Origin: Vibrio spartinae
GTDB lineage: Bacteria; Pseudomonadota; Gammaproteobacteria; Enterobacterales; Vibrionaceae
NCBI RefSeq assembly: GCF_024347135.1
Contig: NZ_AP024907.1
Location: forward strand, 673,001-737,000
DNA length: 64,000 nt
Direction of reading: 5' to 3'
The position numbers and the translations under genes are program-made. How positions within the stretch are numbered: the stretch's first letter is position 1; every line of letters begins with the position of its first letter. The notes under the pieces are model-generated. The model was not told where the DNA came from, searched no databases, and was given only the letters and a program-made list of their open reading frames with translations. Shown one piece after another: positions 45,303-55,444 of the stretch.

Positions 45303-45428
45303 AAGATCTTTCGGATGTTCGTGGTAGAAGCGCAACCGTTTAGGATGTAATGCGCGCTAGTTTAACAGATGAAATGAGAGGTCGTCATGGTTTGTCTGAA
45401 AGTACTGTTCTTTGATAATGTCCTCAAC

Positions 45429-45766
45429 TTATCCACAGGATGCTTGTGTGTGATGATTTATTGCTTCACCATATGGATAAATATACAGGTTTTTTCGCCG
45501 GGTTCTGTTATTTTTCCAGCAAAATCGCGATTGTTGTGTGGATAAAAATGGTGGTGGTTGATCTTTGTTCGATGTGGTGAGGCCGTTGATCCTTGTGAAT
45601 TAAATTGGGAGCATGAGTATTGTGTTTTCTGACTTAATATGTTGATAAATAAGTATTAGATTGATTATTTTGGTGGCTATTGAAAGATTTATTGCGAGAG
45701 GAGAATCTAAATATTGTGAGTAATCTATCACTTTTTCACATAGTTACTCACAGAAAAGGTGAATAA
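45429..45766. promoter_or_regulatory. DnaA-box cluster, candidate DARS2 equivalent
   Basis: Perfect boxes: TTATCCACA (45429-45437, +) and TGTGGATAA (45537-45545, -). TTTTTCACA (45732-45740, +) fits the relaxed consensus TTWTNCACA. One-mismatch boxes: 45472-45480 (-), 45594-45602 (-), 45640-45648 (-), 45715-45723 (-), 45744-45752 (+), 45758-45766 (-). The region between divergent mutH and rppH (45303-45929) holds no gene. In E. coli the DnaA-reactivating site DARS2 lies, as I recall, in the mutH-ygdP (rppH) intergenic region, the same position. Confidence 0.65.
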
Positions 45767-45929
45767 GATCGGCTAAATTTGTCATCTTGTGTTAATAAGT
45801 TAGTTGTCTGAGATGAAATATCAAATTTAGTCCACTGGGTATTTTTGTTTTTATTGTCAATGGATATTTGCTACATCTGGGGATCTATGAAAAAATCAGG
45901 AGAAGTTAAATTTTATTAGAGGTTTGCCA

Positions 45930-46448
45930 GTGATAGATGGCGATGGTTATCGGCTGAATGTCGGAATTGTAATCTGCAACAACCATGGTCAGGTATTCTG
46001 GGCGAAACGATACGGACAACACTCTTGGCAATTCCCTCAGGGCGGAATTGATCATGGTGAAACTCCAGAACAGGCAATGTTCAGAGAGTTATACGAAGAG
46101 GTTGGTTTAACAAAAACGGATGTGAAGGTCATTGGTTCCAGTCGTCATTGGTTAAAGTACAAACTTCCCAAACGATTGGTACGCTGGGATTCACAACCTG
46201 TCTGTATTGGACAAAAACAGAAATGGTTTCTTCTGCGTTTAGAGTGTCATGAGTCTAAAATCAACATGCAGCGTGGAGTAACCCCTGAATTTGATGGTTG
46301 GCGTTGGGTGAGTTATTGGTATCCGGTAAGGCAGGTTGTTTCCTTTAAACGCGATGTTTATCGGCGAACAATGAAAGAGTTTGCCTCGATTGCGATGCCA
46401 TTTAAAGCACGGAAAGTAAAAGGTAAACGGAAAGGGAAAAGAGGATAA
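45930..46448 (+). CDS. rppH: RNA pyrophosphohydrolase RppH (NudH)
   Basis: 172 residues from GTG 45930 ([22 protein letters not shown] 7 bp upstream). The Nudix box is intact within [20 protein letters not shown] followed by VGL. The C-terminus is strongly basic ([14 protein letters not shown]). RppH removes pyrophosphate from mRNA 5' ends to start RNase E decay. It starts the rppH-ptsP operon. Confidence 0.96.
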   Translation: MIDGDGYRLNVGIVICNNHGQVFWAKRYGQHSWQFPQGGIDHGETPEQAMFRELYEEVGLTKTDVKVIGSSRHWLKYKLPKRLVRWDSQPVCIGQKQKWFLLRLECHESKINMQRGVTPEFDGWRWVSYWYPVRQVVSFKRDVYRRTMKEFASIAMPFKARKVKGKRKGKRG

Positions 46449-46450
46449 GC

Positions 46451-48697
46451 ATGCTCTCTCAGCTTCGGGACATTATGGAACAGGTTTCAAAAGTTGAAGA
46501 TGTTCATCAGGCCTTTGATATCCTGGTGAAACAAACCTGTGAAGCGATGAATACTGAATGCTGCACGATTTATCTCGCCAATGAAGAAAAACTACGCCTT
46601 GAACTGATTGCGACTCAAGGGTTGAAATTTAAAGGTAATAAAATTCATATCGGCTTTGACGAGGGATTGGTCGGGTTAGTCAAACGTTCTGCTGAACCGC
46701 TCAATCTGGCCGAAGCCTCTAAGCATCCTAGTTTCAAATATTTCAGACAACTTGGTGAAGAGGTGTACCAAAGCTTTTTAGGTACACCCATTATTTACCG
46801 CAAACAAGTGCTGGGTGTTTTGGTTGTCCAGCAACGCTCTCCTCGCCAGTTTAGTGAAATCGAAGAATCATTTATTGTGACGCTTTCGGCTCAGTTGGCT
46901 GTTTTGGTTGCACATTCGCAGTCTCAGGGGCTATGGTCACTTGTCAAACAACAGCCTGTTGTACGTGGCATTGGGGTCTCTCCGGGAGTCGCCATTGGTG
47001 AGTTTTGGTGGGATAATTCTCAGCCGGAGCTAGAGAATGTTTTGCCTGCGTCGACGCTTGACGTCAAAAAAGAACAGGAGTGGTTATCCAGAGCCGTTGA
47101 AAATGCACTGGGTGATTTTCGGCGAATGCGTAAGAAGTTGGATGGTGACATCCATAAAGAAACGCTGGCTATTTTTGATTTGTTTACCCATTTACTCAAT
47201 GATCCGATGTTACGCAAGGATCTGAAAGAACAGATCCTGAAAGGTGACCGGGCCGATTGGGCCTTGCGTCAGGTGGTTGAAGCATATGTCGAACGCTTTT
47301 CCCAAATGTCGGATGTTTACTTGCGAGAAAGAGCACAGGATATCCGGGAACTCGGGCAGCGAATGTTGTACTTTTTGTATAACAGTGAACAGGAAGAGTT
47401 GGCGCTGGAAAAGCCGATTATTCTTGTCGTCAGAGAGTTAACCGCTTCAATTCTGGCCAGTATTCCCAAAGATAAACTCTTGGCGGTTGTTTCACTCGAA
47501 GGCGCAGCTAACTCCCATGCTGCGATTCTATCTCGGGCCTTGGGGATTCCCGCCATTATGGGGGTTTCCTTAAATTTCAAAGAAATTAATAGTCAATTAG
47601 CGATTGTCGATGGTTACAGTGGCTTCATTCATATTTCACCGGATTCTGAAGTTCTGGCCGAATACCAAGAGCTGATGGAAGAAGAAGGTGAATTGTCAGA
47701 AATGGTCAATCAAAGCCTTGCCGAGAAAGCGATTACAATTGATGGATATCCGGTCAATATTTTGCTGAATGCAGGGCTGAGTACCGAGAACAATATTGCA
47801 GTGAATCAAGGGGTGGATGGTGTCGGTTTGTATCGGACCGAAATCTCGTTCTTATTACAGAATCGTTTCCCTTCTGAAGAAGAGCAGACTCAAATTTATC
47901 GTCAGGTTCTATGCGCGCATCCCGACAAGACGGTTGTGATGAGAACATTAGATGTCGGTGGTGATAAGCCTTTACCTTATTTGCCGATTGAAGAGGATAA
48001 TCCATTTTTAGGATGGCGGGGGATTCGTTTCACACTTGATCACCCGGATATTTTTTTGATTCAACTTCGGGCAATGCTCAAAGCCAGTATAAACACGAGT
48101 AATCTGGGCATTCTGTTACCGATGATTTCTGGCATGAAAGAACTTGATGATGCGCTTGCTTTTATTGAACAAGCATTTATGGAAGTTTCGGCAGTGGATG
48201 AACGAGTAAAAATGCCTGCAATCGGGATTATGCTCGAAGTGCCATCGATGATTTACCTTTTACCTCAGATGGCCGACCGGGTTGACTTTATCTCCGTGGG
48301 AACAAACGATCTGACGCAATATTTATTAGCAGTTGATCGGAACAATGCCCGGGTTGCTGATGTCTACGAATCCATGCATCCGTCAGTCTTGATGGCGTTA
48401 AAGCATATTTCTGATGTGTGCCATCAGCATCAGATTAATGTGTGTGTGTGTGGCGAGCTTGCCGGTGATCCGATCGGGGCGTTGCTTCTGATCGGCATGG
48501 GGTATCAGACATTGAGTATGAACACAGCGAATGTTGCGAAAGTGAAATACCTCATTCGTCATTCAGAAGTCAAAATGCTGAAAAAACTTGCATCGCAAGC
48601 GCTGATGCAAACTTATGGTCATGATATTTATAGTATGATGCGGACTTATTTTGAAGAGTTCGGTTTTGCTGGCTTTATCCGCGCCGGCAAACATTAA
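46451..48697 (+). CDS. ptsP: Phosphoenolpyruvate phosphotransferase PtsP (EI-Ntr)
   Basis: 748 residues. An N-terminal GAF domain (about 15-160) precedes the enzyme I part with the phosphorylated His in EGAANSHAAILSRALGIP and the PEP-binding barrel (GLYRTEISFLLQNRFPSEEE, RTLDVGGDKPLPYL, GTNDLTQYLLAVDR, CVCGELAGDP). It starts the nitrogen PTS phosphorelay (PtsP to NPr to PtsN). It begins 2 bp after rppH. Confidence 0.96.
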   Translation: MLSQLRDIMEQVSKVEDVHQAFDILVKQTCEAMNTECCTIYLANEEKLRLELIATQGLKFKGNKIHIGFDEGLVGLVKRSAEPLNLAEASKHPSFKYFRQLGEEVYQSFLGTPIIYRKQVLGVLVVQQRSPRQFSEIEESFIVTLSAQLAVLVAHSQSQGLWSLVKQQPVVRGIGVSPGVAIGEFWWDNSQPELENVLPASTLDVKKEQEWLSRAVENALGDFRRMRKKLDGDIHKETLAIFDLFTHLLNDPMLRKDLKEQILKGDRADWALRQVVEAYVERFSQMSDVYLRERAQDIRELGQRMLYFLYNSEQEELALEKPIILVVRELTASILASIPKDKLLAVVSLEGAANSHAAILSRALGIPAIMGVSLNFKEINSQLAIVDGYSGFIHISPDSEVLAEYQELMEEEGELSEMVNQSLAEKAITIDGYPVNILLNAGLSTENNIAVNQGVDGVGLYRTEISFLLQNRFPSEEEQTQIYRQVLCAHPDKTVVMRTLDVGGDKPLPYLPIEEDNPFLGWRGIRFTLDHPDIFLIQLRAMLKASINTSNLGILLPMISGMKELDDALAFIEQAFMEVSAVDERVKMPAIGIMLEVPSMIYLLPQMADRVDFISVGTNDLTQYLLAVDRNNARVADVYESMHPSVLMALKHISDVCHQHQINVCVCGELAGDPIGALLLIGMGYQTLSMNTANVAKVKYLIRHSEVKMLKKLASQALMQTYGHDIYSMMRTYFEEFGFAGFIRAGKH

Positions 48698-48716
48698 GTT
48701 AATCTAAGGAACGAGC

Positions 48717-49511
48717 GTGACCATCACTTTTGTCTTGTTGTTGATTGTGTTAGGTGCTTTTGTCGGTGTTATGGCTGGCTTATTAGGCATTGGGGGTGGT
48801 TTAATTATTGTTCCGGCCCTGTTATTTTTATTTCCCTATATCGGCATCGCACCTGATATTGCGATGCAAGTGGCTTTGGCAACCTCTCTCTCCTGTATCA
48901 TTCTGACCTCTGGCTCTTCTGCATTGAATCATTTACGTTATGGCAATATTGATTTATTAGCCGTGAAATGGCTGACGCCCGGCATTATTGCCGGTGGGTT
49001 GACAGGGGCGACGCTTGCTGACTGGATGCCGAGCGGATATCTGCCCAAAGTCTTTGGGATGATTGTTTTTTTTCTGGCGATACAAATGTTTCTTTCGATT
49101 CGCCAGCAGATTGCAAAACCGATGCCCGGACAAGGTGCAATGTTATTGAGTGGATGCTTCATTGGTATGATTGCCAGTTTGGCTGGCATCGGCGGCGGGG
49201 CGTTGTCGGTGCCTTATCTCAACAAACACGGTGTAGAAATGCGTAAGGCTGTTGGCACATCATCACTGTGTGGCTGTGTGATTGCATTGTCTGGCATGGT
49301 GGGATTTATTTGGCATGGTTTTTCAGTAAAAAGCCTGCCTGAATTTAGTCTGGGGTACGTTTATTTACCCGCGTTGCTGTTTGTTGCCTGCTCGTCGATA
49401 TTTACGACAAAAGTGGGAGCAAAGTTAGCGACTGAGTTACCGACATCAGTATTGAAAAAGGTGTTTTCTGTTTTTCTGATGTTTATATCCGTTTATATGT
49501 TGCTGCGCTGA
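48717..49511 (+). CDS. TauE/SafE (TSUP) family membrane transporter
   Basis: 264 residues from GTG 48717 (AAGGAAC upstream). Eight or so TM helices in two repeats, each beginning with a glycine-rich loop: MAGLLGIGGGLIIVPALL and IASLAGIGGGALSVPYL. Family members move sulfur-containing anions or sulfite/sulfonates; the substrate here is unknown. Lies between ptsP and lgt in the same direction. Confidence 0.88.
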   Translation: MTITFVLLLIVLGAFVGVMAGLLGIGGGLIIVPALLFLFPYIGIAPDIAMQVALATSLSCIILTSGSSALNHLRYGNIDLLAVKWLTPGIIAGGLTGATLADWMPSGYLPKVFGMIVFFLAIQMFLSIRQQIAKPMPGQGAMLLSGCFIGMIASLAGIGGGALSVPYLNKHGVEMRKAVGTSSLCGCVIALSGMVGFIWHGFSVKSLPEFSLGYVYLPALLFVACSSIFTTKVGAKLATELPTSVLKKVFSVFLMFISVYMLLR

Positions 49512-49559
49512 GCGTGGTATGTCATAAACCATTTAATATTGAATAAAGAGTAATGATTT

Positions 49560-50366
49560 ATGTCTCAGGAATTCTTGCAGTTTCCGAATATTGATCCTGT
49601 CTTAGTCTCCATCGGGCCACTGTCGATCCGTTGGTATGGTGTTATGTATCTGCTCGGGTTCCTCTTTGCAACTTGGCTTGCGAACCGAAGGGCGGATAAG
49701 GAAGGCAGCGGATGGACGAGAGAGCAGGTTTCTGATCTGTTGTTTGCCGGATTTGTTGGTGTGGTGATTGGCGGACGTGTAGGCTATGTCCTGTTTTATG
49801 GATTTGAGTATTTTCTGGCCGATCCGTTATATCTGTTTAAGGTCTGGACCGGCGGGATGTCTTTCCATGGTGGTTTACTCGGTGTGATTACGGCAATGTT
49901 CTGGTATGCAAAACGCAATCATCGCCAGTTTTTTGCCGTTGCTGACTTCGTCGCACCACTGGTTCCATTTGGACTCGCGATGGGGCGTTTAGGGAATTTT
50001 ATGAATGGGGAGTTGTGGGGAAGAGTGACACATGTGCCTTGGGGAATGGTATTTCCCGGTGCGGGGCCACTGCCACGCCATCCTTCCCAGTTGTATGAGT
50101 TCTTTTTGGAAGGCGTCCTCTTGTTTATCATCCTGAACCTCTTCATTCGCAAACCTCGTCCCGCGGGCTCGGTTGCCGGACTATTTCTGATTGGTTACGG
50201 TGCTTGCCGTACATTTGTTGAGTATTTCCGAGAGCCGGATGCACAACTGGGCTTGTTTGCCGGGTTTATCTCGATGGGGCAAATTCTTTCTCTGCCGATG
50301 ATTTTAGCGGGTGCGTTACTGATGTTCTGGGCTTATCGTCGTCATTCAGGTGTATCAGCACAATAA
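49560..50366 (+). CDS. lgt: Prolipoprotein diacylglyceryl transferase Lgt
   Basis: 268 residues, seven TM helices. Motifs [10 protein letters not shown] (with the essential H-G-G-L), [14 protein letters not shown] and [12 protein letters not shown] are diagnostic. It transfers diacylglycerol from phosphatidylglycerol to the lipobox cysteine, the first lipoprotein maturation step. In E. coli thyA follows in the same direction; here the next gene is a thyA on the opposite strand. Confidence 0.96.
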   Translation: MSQEFLQFPNIDPVLVSIGPLSIRWYGVMYLLGFLFATWLANRRADKEGSGWTREQVSDLLFAGFVGVVIGGRVGYVLFYGFEYFLADPLYLFKVWTGGMSFHGGLLGVITAMFWYAKRNHRQFFAVADFVAPLVPFGLAMGRLGNFMNGELWGRVTHVPWGMVFPGAGPLPRHPSQLYEFFLEGVLLFIILNLFIRKPRPAGSVAGLFLIGYGACRTFVEYFREPDAQLGLFAGFISMGQILSLPMILAGALLMFWAYRRHSGVSAQ

Positions 50367-50490
50367 ATCTACATCTTAGAATAATGATTATCAGGCTGGC
50401 TCAATGGCTTTAAACGCATTAAAGACGAAGTTATCGAGACATATGACTGGGGATGCGAGAGCCCCGTTTGAGACTTGTCGATATCAAGAA

Positions 50491-50516
50491 TCCCCGATGA
50501 AGTGATTCGTCGGGGA
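50491..50516. terminator. Hairpin between convergent lgt and thyA
   Basis: TCCCCGATGAA (50491-50501), loop GTGA, TTCGTCGGGGA (50506-50516), one wobble pair. No strong T-run on either side (TTCTTG on the thyA strand), so termination strength is uncertain. Confidence 0.55.
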
Positions 50517-50528
50517 AAGATAACGTCG

Positions 50529-51362
50529 TTATATTGCCACTGGCGCTTTTATCGATGGATGCGGGTCATAGCCAACGATTTCAAAATCTTCAAAACGATA
50601 GTCATAAATTGATTCAGGGGTGCGCAAAATACGTAATTCCGGTAGCTGTCGTGGCTCTCGGGTGAGCTGGGTTTTAATTTGTTCCATATGGTTCGAATAC
50701 GCGTGTAAGTCACCAAAACTGACCACAATTTCATGAGGTATCAGATTGCATTGTTGGGCGAGCATATGGGTGAGCAACGCCAATGAGGCAATGTTATAAG
50801 GTAACCCGAGGAAGCTATCTGAACTACGAATGTATAATTGTGCAGAGAGCTTGCCGTTTGAGACATAAAACTGATACAGCAAATGACAGGGGGGGAGTGC
50901 CATTTTCCCTTGACTGGCATTGTCTCGAGGTGCCATGGACTCGTCCGGTAAATACTCAACATTCCAGCCATGAAAGAGTATACGGCGACTGTTGGGATTA
51001 TTTTTTAAAGCATCCACGACATAATCGATTTGATTGATGCTCTCACCTGATTGCGTTGGCCATGCTGTCCACTGCTTACCATAAATCGGGCCCAAGTCAC
51101 CATTTTCCGTCGCCCATTCATCCCAGATCGAAACACCATTCGCTTTGAGCCAAGTGGTATTGGTATCCCCACTCAGGAACCAGATCAGTTCATTTGCGAT
51201 ACTTTTGAAATGGAGCTTCTTGGTTGTCGTGAGAGGAAACCCCTCTTGGAGGTTGTGACGAATTTGACGGCCAAACACCGAAAGTGTACCGGTGCCGGTG
51301 CGATCACCTTTGACATCACCGTTTTCCAGAATATCTTCCAATAATGCAATGTACTGCTTCAT
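50529..51362 (-). CDS. thyA: Thymidylate synthase ThyA (E. coli-like class, inverted)
   Basis: 277 residues from ATG 51362 ([21 protein letters not shown] upstream). The catalytic Cys is in [14 protein letters not shown], with [31 protein letters not shown] and [17 protein letters not shown] as substrate and folate motifs. It methylates dUMP using methylene-THF. An insertion of about 16 residues precedes the catalytic Cys ([17 protein letters not shown]). It is oriented opposite to lgt. From memory, V. cholerae ThyA is a different, divergent class, so this gene may be a replacement. Confidence 0.94.
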   Translation of the reverse strand: MKQYIALLEDILENGDVKGDRTGTGTLSVFGRQIRHNLQEGFPLTTTKKLHFKSIANELIWFLSGDTNTTWLKANGVSIWDEWATENGDLGPIYGKQWTAWPTQSGESINQIDYVVDALKNNPNSRRILFHGWNVEYLPDESMAPRDNASQGKMALPPCHLLYQFYVSNGKLSAQLYIRSSDSFLGLPYNIASLALLTHMLAQQCNLIPHEIVVSFGDLHAYSNHMEQIKTQLTREPRQLPELRILRTPESIYDYRFEDFEIVGYDPHPSIKAPVAI

Positions 51363-51551
51363 AACTTGCCTATTCATGAATTTTTTATCAGTTTAATGAA
51401 TTTCCCAGAGACTTGTAAGGGGCAGTATCGAAGATATTTCTATGTTCGGATATATCGATGCGACACATTGAAAACTACGATTATTTCGATCATGCTGATG
51501 ATAGAATACGCCGTACTGGTATGAATTGAATCTGACTGATGGTCTGGGTAT

Positions 51552-52442
51552 ATGTCTCATTTGAATTACAATCACTTATATTATTTTTGGATGGTTTGTA
51601 AACAAGGCTCGGTTACCAAAGCCGCTCAAGCTTTATTCCTGACACCGCAAACGGTGACCGGGCAAATTAAAGCGCTTGAAGCACGTATGGATGGTCAGTT
51701 GATGAAACGTGCTGGGCGACGGGTTGAACCGACAGAGCTGGGACAGTTGGTTTATAAATATGCCGATCGTATGTATGGCTTGAGCTATGAGATGCTCGAT
51801 ATCGTCAACTATAGTCAGCGGGCAAACTTATTACTGGATGTGGGGGTTGCAGATGCCATCTCCAAACAGATTGTCAGTAAGATTTTGTCATGTGCCGTTC
51901 CTGAAGATGAACATATTCATTTACGTTGTTTTGAATCGACCCATGAACTGCTGTTTGAGCAGCTTTCTCAGCATAAACTGGATATGATTTTGTCTGATTG
52001 CCCGGTTGACTCTGCTCGAAGTCCCGGCTTGTTTAGTAAAAAGCTGGGAGAAAATCAAATGTGCTTTTTTTCATATACGATGCCTCAAGAGAGCTCACTC
52101 ATCGACTGTTTGTCTGGTGGGCAAATACTGATCCCGGGGAGTCGGACCGCCATGGGAAGAAGTGTGATGCACTGGTTTGATAGCCAAGGTATTCAACCCA
52201 ATATCATGGGGGAGTTTGATGATGTTGCGCTGATGAAAGCTTTTGCCAGAGAAAATCGAGAGGCTATTTTTTTAGCACCGTCTCTCTATACCGAAGGGGT
52301 GAATGGTGATTTGCCGATACATTTAATCGATAGAATCGATGATTTAAAGGAAGAATATTTCGTTATTTTTGCTGAGCGGATGATCCAGCACCCAGCCGTG
52401 AAACGTATATGTAGTGAAGATTTTAGTTATTTATCAGTATAA
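51552..52442 (+). CDS. nhaR: NhaR-like LysR-family transcriptional activator
   Basis: 296 residues. N-terminal winged HTH ([20 protein letters not shown], then [20 protein letters not shown]) matches NhaR; the substrate-binding domain follows (about 95-296). NhaR senses Na+ and activates the nhaA antiporter gene; in E. coli it also affects biofilm matrix genes (pgaABCD). No nhaA is adjacent. Position before hlyU matches V. cholerae. Confidence 0.9.
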   Translation: MSHLNYNHLYYFWMVCKQGSVTKAAQALFLTPQTVTGQIKALEARMDGQLMKRAGRRVEPTELGQLVYKYADRMYGLSYEMLDIVNYSQRANLLLDVGVADAISKQIVSKILSCAVPEDEHIHLRCFESTHELLFEQLSQHKLDMILSDCPVDSARSPGLFSKKLGENQMCFFSYTMPQESSLIDCLSGGQILIPGSRTAMGRSVMHWFDSQGIQPNIMGEFDDVALMKAFARENREAIFLAPSLYTEGVNGDLPIHLIDRIDDLKEEYFVIFAERMIQHPAVKRICSEDFSYLSV

Positions 52443-52622
52443 TTGGTTCTTTTTCATGGGTAATTGCTTTAATATCTAGCACTTGCTTATTATATAAGTA
52501 CAAGTTTCGAAAATAATAACCATAAATCGCGATGAATGAACAGAAAGTAAAGTGATTTGTAAGGCTGCAAGGTTGTAGTCGCTATATGTATGAAATGAAC
52601 CTGTCCATAAAGGGAGCCTTTC

Positions 52623-52916
52623 GTGAATCTTCAGGAAATGGAACAAAAGTCAGCGAAAGCCGTTGTATTGCTCAAAGCAATGGCGAATGAGAGACGCCTT
52701 CAGATATTATGTTTACTGTTAGCGCAGGAATTTTCAGTCGGTGAGCTGAGTGAGAAACTTGAGTTGAGTCAATCTGCATTATCGCAACATTTGGCGTTAT
52801 TACGTCGGGAGCAATTGGTTGCGACACGGAAAGAAGCGCAGACGGTTTACTATTCGCTCAGTAGTCATGAAGTGAAAGAAATGATTGAATTGCTGTATCG
52901 TCTTTATTGTTCGTAA
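52623..52916 (+). CDS. hlyU: HlyU, ArsR-family winged-helix regulator
   Basis: 97 residues. The sequence NLQEMEQKSAKAVVLLKAMA continues as NERRLQILCLLLAQEFSVGE and then LSQSALSQHLALLRREQLV, very close to V. cholerae HlyU. HlyU activates haemolysin/toxin genes by relieving H-NS silencing and is a redox-sensitive ArsR/SmtB-type dimer. Only Cys30 (ILCLL) and the near-terminal Cys (RLYCS) are visible as candidate redox thiols. Convergent with rpsT. Confidence 0.92.
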   Translation: MNLQEMEQKSAKAVVLLKAMANERRLQILCLLLAQEFSVGELSEKLELSQSALSQHLALLRREQLVATRKEAQTVYYSLSSHEVKEMIELLYRLYCS

Positions 52917-52944
52917 AATGAGCGTTGACTGGCATCAGAGAAAT

Positions 52945-52974
52945 AAAAAAACCGACAAAATGTCGGTTTTTTAT
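52945..52974. terminator. Bidirectional terminator, hlyU/rpsT
   Basis: AAAAAACCGACA, AAA, TGTCGGTTTTTT: perfect stem with A- and T-runs between convergent genes. Confidence 0.93.
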
Positions 52975-52995
52975 TTGTATGAAGCAATTAATGCA

Positions 52996-53256
52996 TTACA
53001 GCGCTTTGATTGCAGCAACAAAACGAGCTTTATGACGAGCTGCTTTATTCTTGTGAATCAGGCCTTTTGTTGCCATACGGTCAAGAAGTGGTGTTGCTTC
53101 AGCTAGTGCAGCAGTTGCAGCTTCTTTGTCGCCAGCGTTAATAGCAGCGACAGTTTTTTTCATATAAGTGCGCATCATTGAGCGGCGGCTCGCGTTGTGT
53201 TGACGATTTTTTTCCGCCTGAATAGCGCGCTTCTTAGCAGATTTACTATTTGCCAA
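52996..53256 (-). CDS. rpsT: 30S ribosomal protein S20
   Basis: 86 residues, [20 protein letters not shown], entirely typical. The start codon is TTG (complement of 53254-53256), with GGGAG 6-7 bp upstream. E. coli rpsT also uses UUG, which is linked to its autogenous translational control. Promoter identified at 53304-53332. Confidence 0.97.
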   Translation of the reverse strand: MANSKSAKKRAIQAEKNRQHNASRRSMMRTYMKKTVAAINAGDKEAATAALAEATPLLDRMATKGLIHKNKAARHKARFVAAIKAL

Positions 53257-53303
53257 GGGTCTACTCCCAAAAACTTTAGTTCAGTGACATTTTAAGGGCG
53301 GGA

Positions 53304-53332
53304 ACTATCCCTTATTTACCTAAAAATGTCAA
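53304..53332 (-). promoter_or_regulatory. rpsT promoter
   Basis: On the minus strand TTGACA (complement of 53327-53332), a 17-bp spacer, then GATAGT (complement of 53304-53309; 4 of 6 to TATAAT). It lies about 50 bp before the rpsT start codon. Confidence 0.7.
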
Positions 53333-53350
53333 TTCATTTGTGCAAAAACA

Positions 53351-53380
53351 CAACGAACCAAAACATTTTTGGTATCGTTG
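53351..53380. repeat. 13-bp stem with one bulge upstream of rpsT promoter
   Basis: CAACGAACCAAAA (53351-53363), loop CAT, TTTTGGT-A-TCGTTG (53367-53380). Read on the minus strand it is followed by TGTTTTTGC, resembling a terminator that would block transcription entering rpsT. The remainder of this 449-bp region (53257-53705) shows no gene. Confidence 0.55.
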
Positions 53381-53705
53381 GACATTCGCGGTTAAGATGG
53401 CGGGGATTCTAACAGCATTCTTTTTTGAATGCTAATACTTAATCTGCTCTTTCAACGGTCGTCTTTTTTGTGTTTATCCGTATTTTAACGAGCGTGATGC
53501 TGTATCGCTCAGTTTGAATGAATAGACATATTGTTGACACAACTATGATTTGAAAAGCAGCGCATTCTACGTTAAAAAGCTGCACACAGGCAGAAAGTAT
53601 TCTCAGCACGCCGGATAAAGCCAGCGCGATGCTTTTCATCCTGCTATATCAGTAAAGTCACCGGGATTCTCTCGGATGCGATTTGACATATAAATAGAGG
53701 TTACG

Positions 53706-55262
53706 GTGAGTCAACGTCTTCTCAGGTCTGGTCTGATTGTCAGTACCATGACACTGCTCTCGCGCGTTTTAGGATTATTTCGAGACATTGTGGTTGCGAA
53801 TCTTATGGGGGCCGGTGCGAGCGCCGATGTGTTTTTCTTTGCCAATAAGATCCCCAATTTTTTACGTCGCTTATTTGCTGAAGGCGCTTTTTCACAGGCT
53901 TTTGTCCCCGTACTGACCGAATATCACGCTCAGGGCGATATGGACAAAACACGGTTGTTAATTGCCAGGGCCTCGGGGACGTTGGGCGTTCTTGTTTCGA
54001 TCGTAACACTATTGGGAATTCTTGGCTCTAGTGTTGTGACGGCTGTTTTCGGGGCAGGTTGGTTCCTCGATTGGTTACATGGCGGTCCGTCGGCCGCAAA
54101 ATTTGAGTTGGCCAGTTTACTTCTCAAAATCACGTTTCCTTATTTATGGTTTATTACCTTTGTTGCGCTGTCCGGCGCGATTTTAAATACATTGGGTAAA
54201 TTTGCTGTTTCTTCATTTACGCCTGTATTTCTGAACGTGATGATTATCGGTTCAGCACTCTTGATTGCCCCCCGACTGGCACAGCCAGAGATTGGGTTAG
54301 CTTTTGGTGTATTTCTCGGTGGACTGGTTCAATTTCTGTTTCAGTTACCTTTTTTGATGAAAGCCGGGGTTTTTGTCTGGCCGAAATGGGGATGGGATGA
54401 TCCCGGGGTACGAAAAATCAGAACGTTGATGATCCCGGCTCTATTCGGTGTTTCCGTCAGTCAGATCAACTTATTGTTCGATACCTTTATTGCCAGCTTT
54501 TTGCAAACAGGGTCGATTAGCTGGCTTTATTATTCCGATCGTTTGTTAGAATTTCCGCTCGGATTATTTGGTATCGCAATTGCCACCGTGATTTTGCCTG
54601 CATTATCAAGAAAGCATGTGGATGCCGAACCCATCGGGTTTGCTAATACAATGGATTGGGGGGTACGGATGGTCTGTCTGTTGGGAATTCCTGCCACGCT
54701 TGGTTTGATTGTATTAGCCCAACCGATGATTATGGTCTTGTTTATGCGCGGTGAGTTTACTTTAGTTGATGTACAGCAAGCTGCGCTTTCGTTACAGGCT
54801 TACGCTTCCGGTCTTCTGTGTTTCATGCTGATCAAAATATTGGCACCGGGATACTACTCTCGTCAAGATACCAAAACGCCTGTCAAATATGGGATTGTTG
54901 CGATGATCACCAATATGTTTTTTAACACGGTATTTGCTTGGTTTTTCGGTTATGTCGGTTTGGCAATGGCGACTGCATTGTCGGCATTTATCAATATGGC
55001 CTTATTATATCGAGGGCTCCATTTAGCCGCCGTATATCGGATGCAGCGTTCGACCATCCTATTTATTGTCCGGATTTTTGTTGCCAGTCTGATTATGAGT
55101 GTATGTCTTGCTTTGGGAGCTGACCATCTGGCAACTTGGGCTGAGTGGGGCACGTTAAAACGAGCTCTTATGTTGTCTGGATTAATCGTGTCCGGGGGCT
55201 GTATTTATGGGGGAGTCAGCTTCATCTGCGGAATTCGGTTGAAAGATATCCGAGTGACCTAA
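53706..55262 (+). CDS. murJ: Lipid II flippase MurJ (MviN)
   Basis: 518 residues from GTG 53706. Fourteen TM helices in the MOP superfamily. The N-terminus (RSGLIVSTMTLLSRVLGLFR, DIVVANLMGAG) and FFFANKIPNFLRRLFAEGAF are MurJ signatures, including the essential arginines. It flips lipid II to the periplasm for peptidoglycan synthesis. Confidence 0.96.
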   Translation: MSQRLLRSGLIVSTMTLLSRVLGLFRDIVVANLMGAGASADVFFFANKIPNFLRRLFAEGAFSQAFVPVLTEYHAQGDMDKTRLLIARASGTLGVLVSIVTLLGILGSSVVTAVFGAGWFLDWLHGGPSAAKFELASLLLKITFPYLWFITFVALSGAILNTLGKFAVSSFTPVFLNVMIIGSALLIAPRLAQPEIGLAFGVFLGGLVQFLFQLPFLMKAGVFVWPKWGWDDPGVRKIRTLMIPALFGVSVSQINLLFDTFIASFLQTGSISWLYYSDRLLEFPLGLFGIAIATVILPALSRKHVDAEPIGFANTMDWGVRMVCLLGIPATLGLIVLAQPMIMVLFMRGEFTLVDVQQAALSLQAYASGLLCFMLIKILAPGYYSRQDTKTPVKYGIVAMITNMFFNTVFAWFFGYVGLAMATALSAFINMALLYRGLHLAAVYRMQRSTILFIVRIFVASLIMSVCLALGADHLATWAEWGTLKRALMLSGLIVSGGCIYGGVSFICGIRLKDIRVT

Positions 55263-55444
55263 TCGGAGTCGTCTCCCGTGTTTATATTGGGGAAAAGTTG
55301 GTCTTTCAGTGCGGCTAGCACATCACTAAAGCAGGATGTGGAACGCATTTGTTGGCTTGATTGACTTTCTTCTCCTGAGCTGAGGTTATATAATCCGTCG
55401 GTTTCATCACCAGAGAATTGAATCATAGGTTTTAAACGTCCGAT

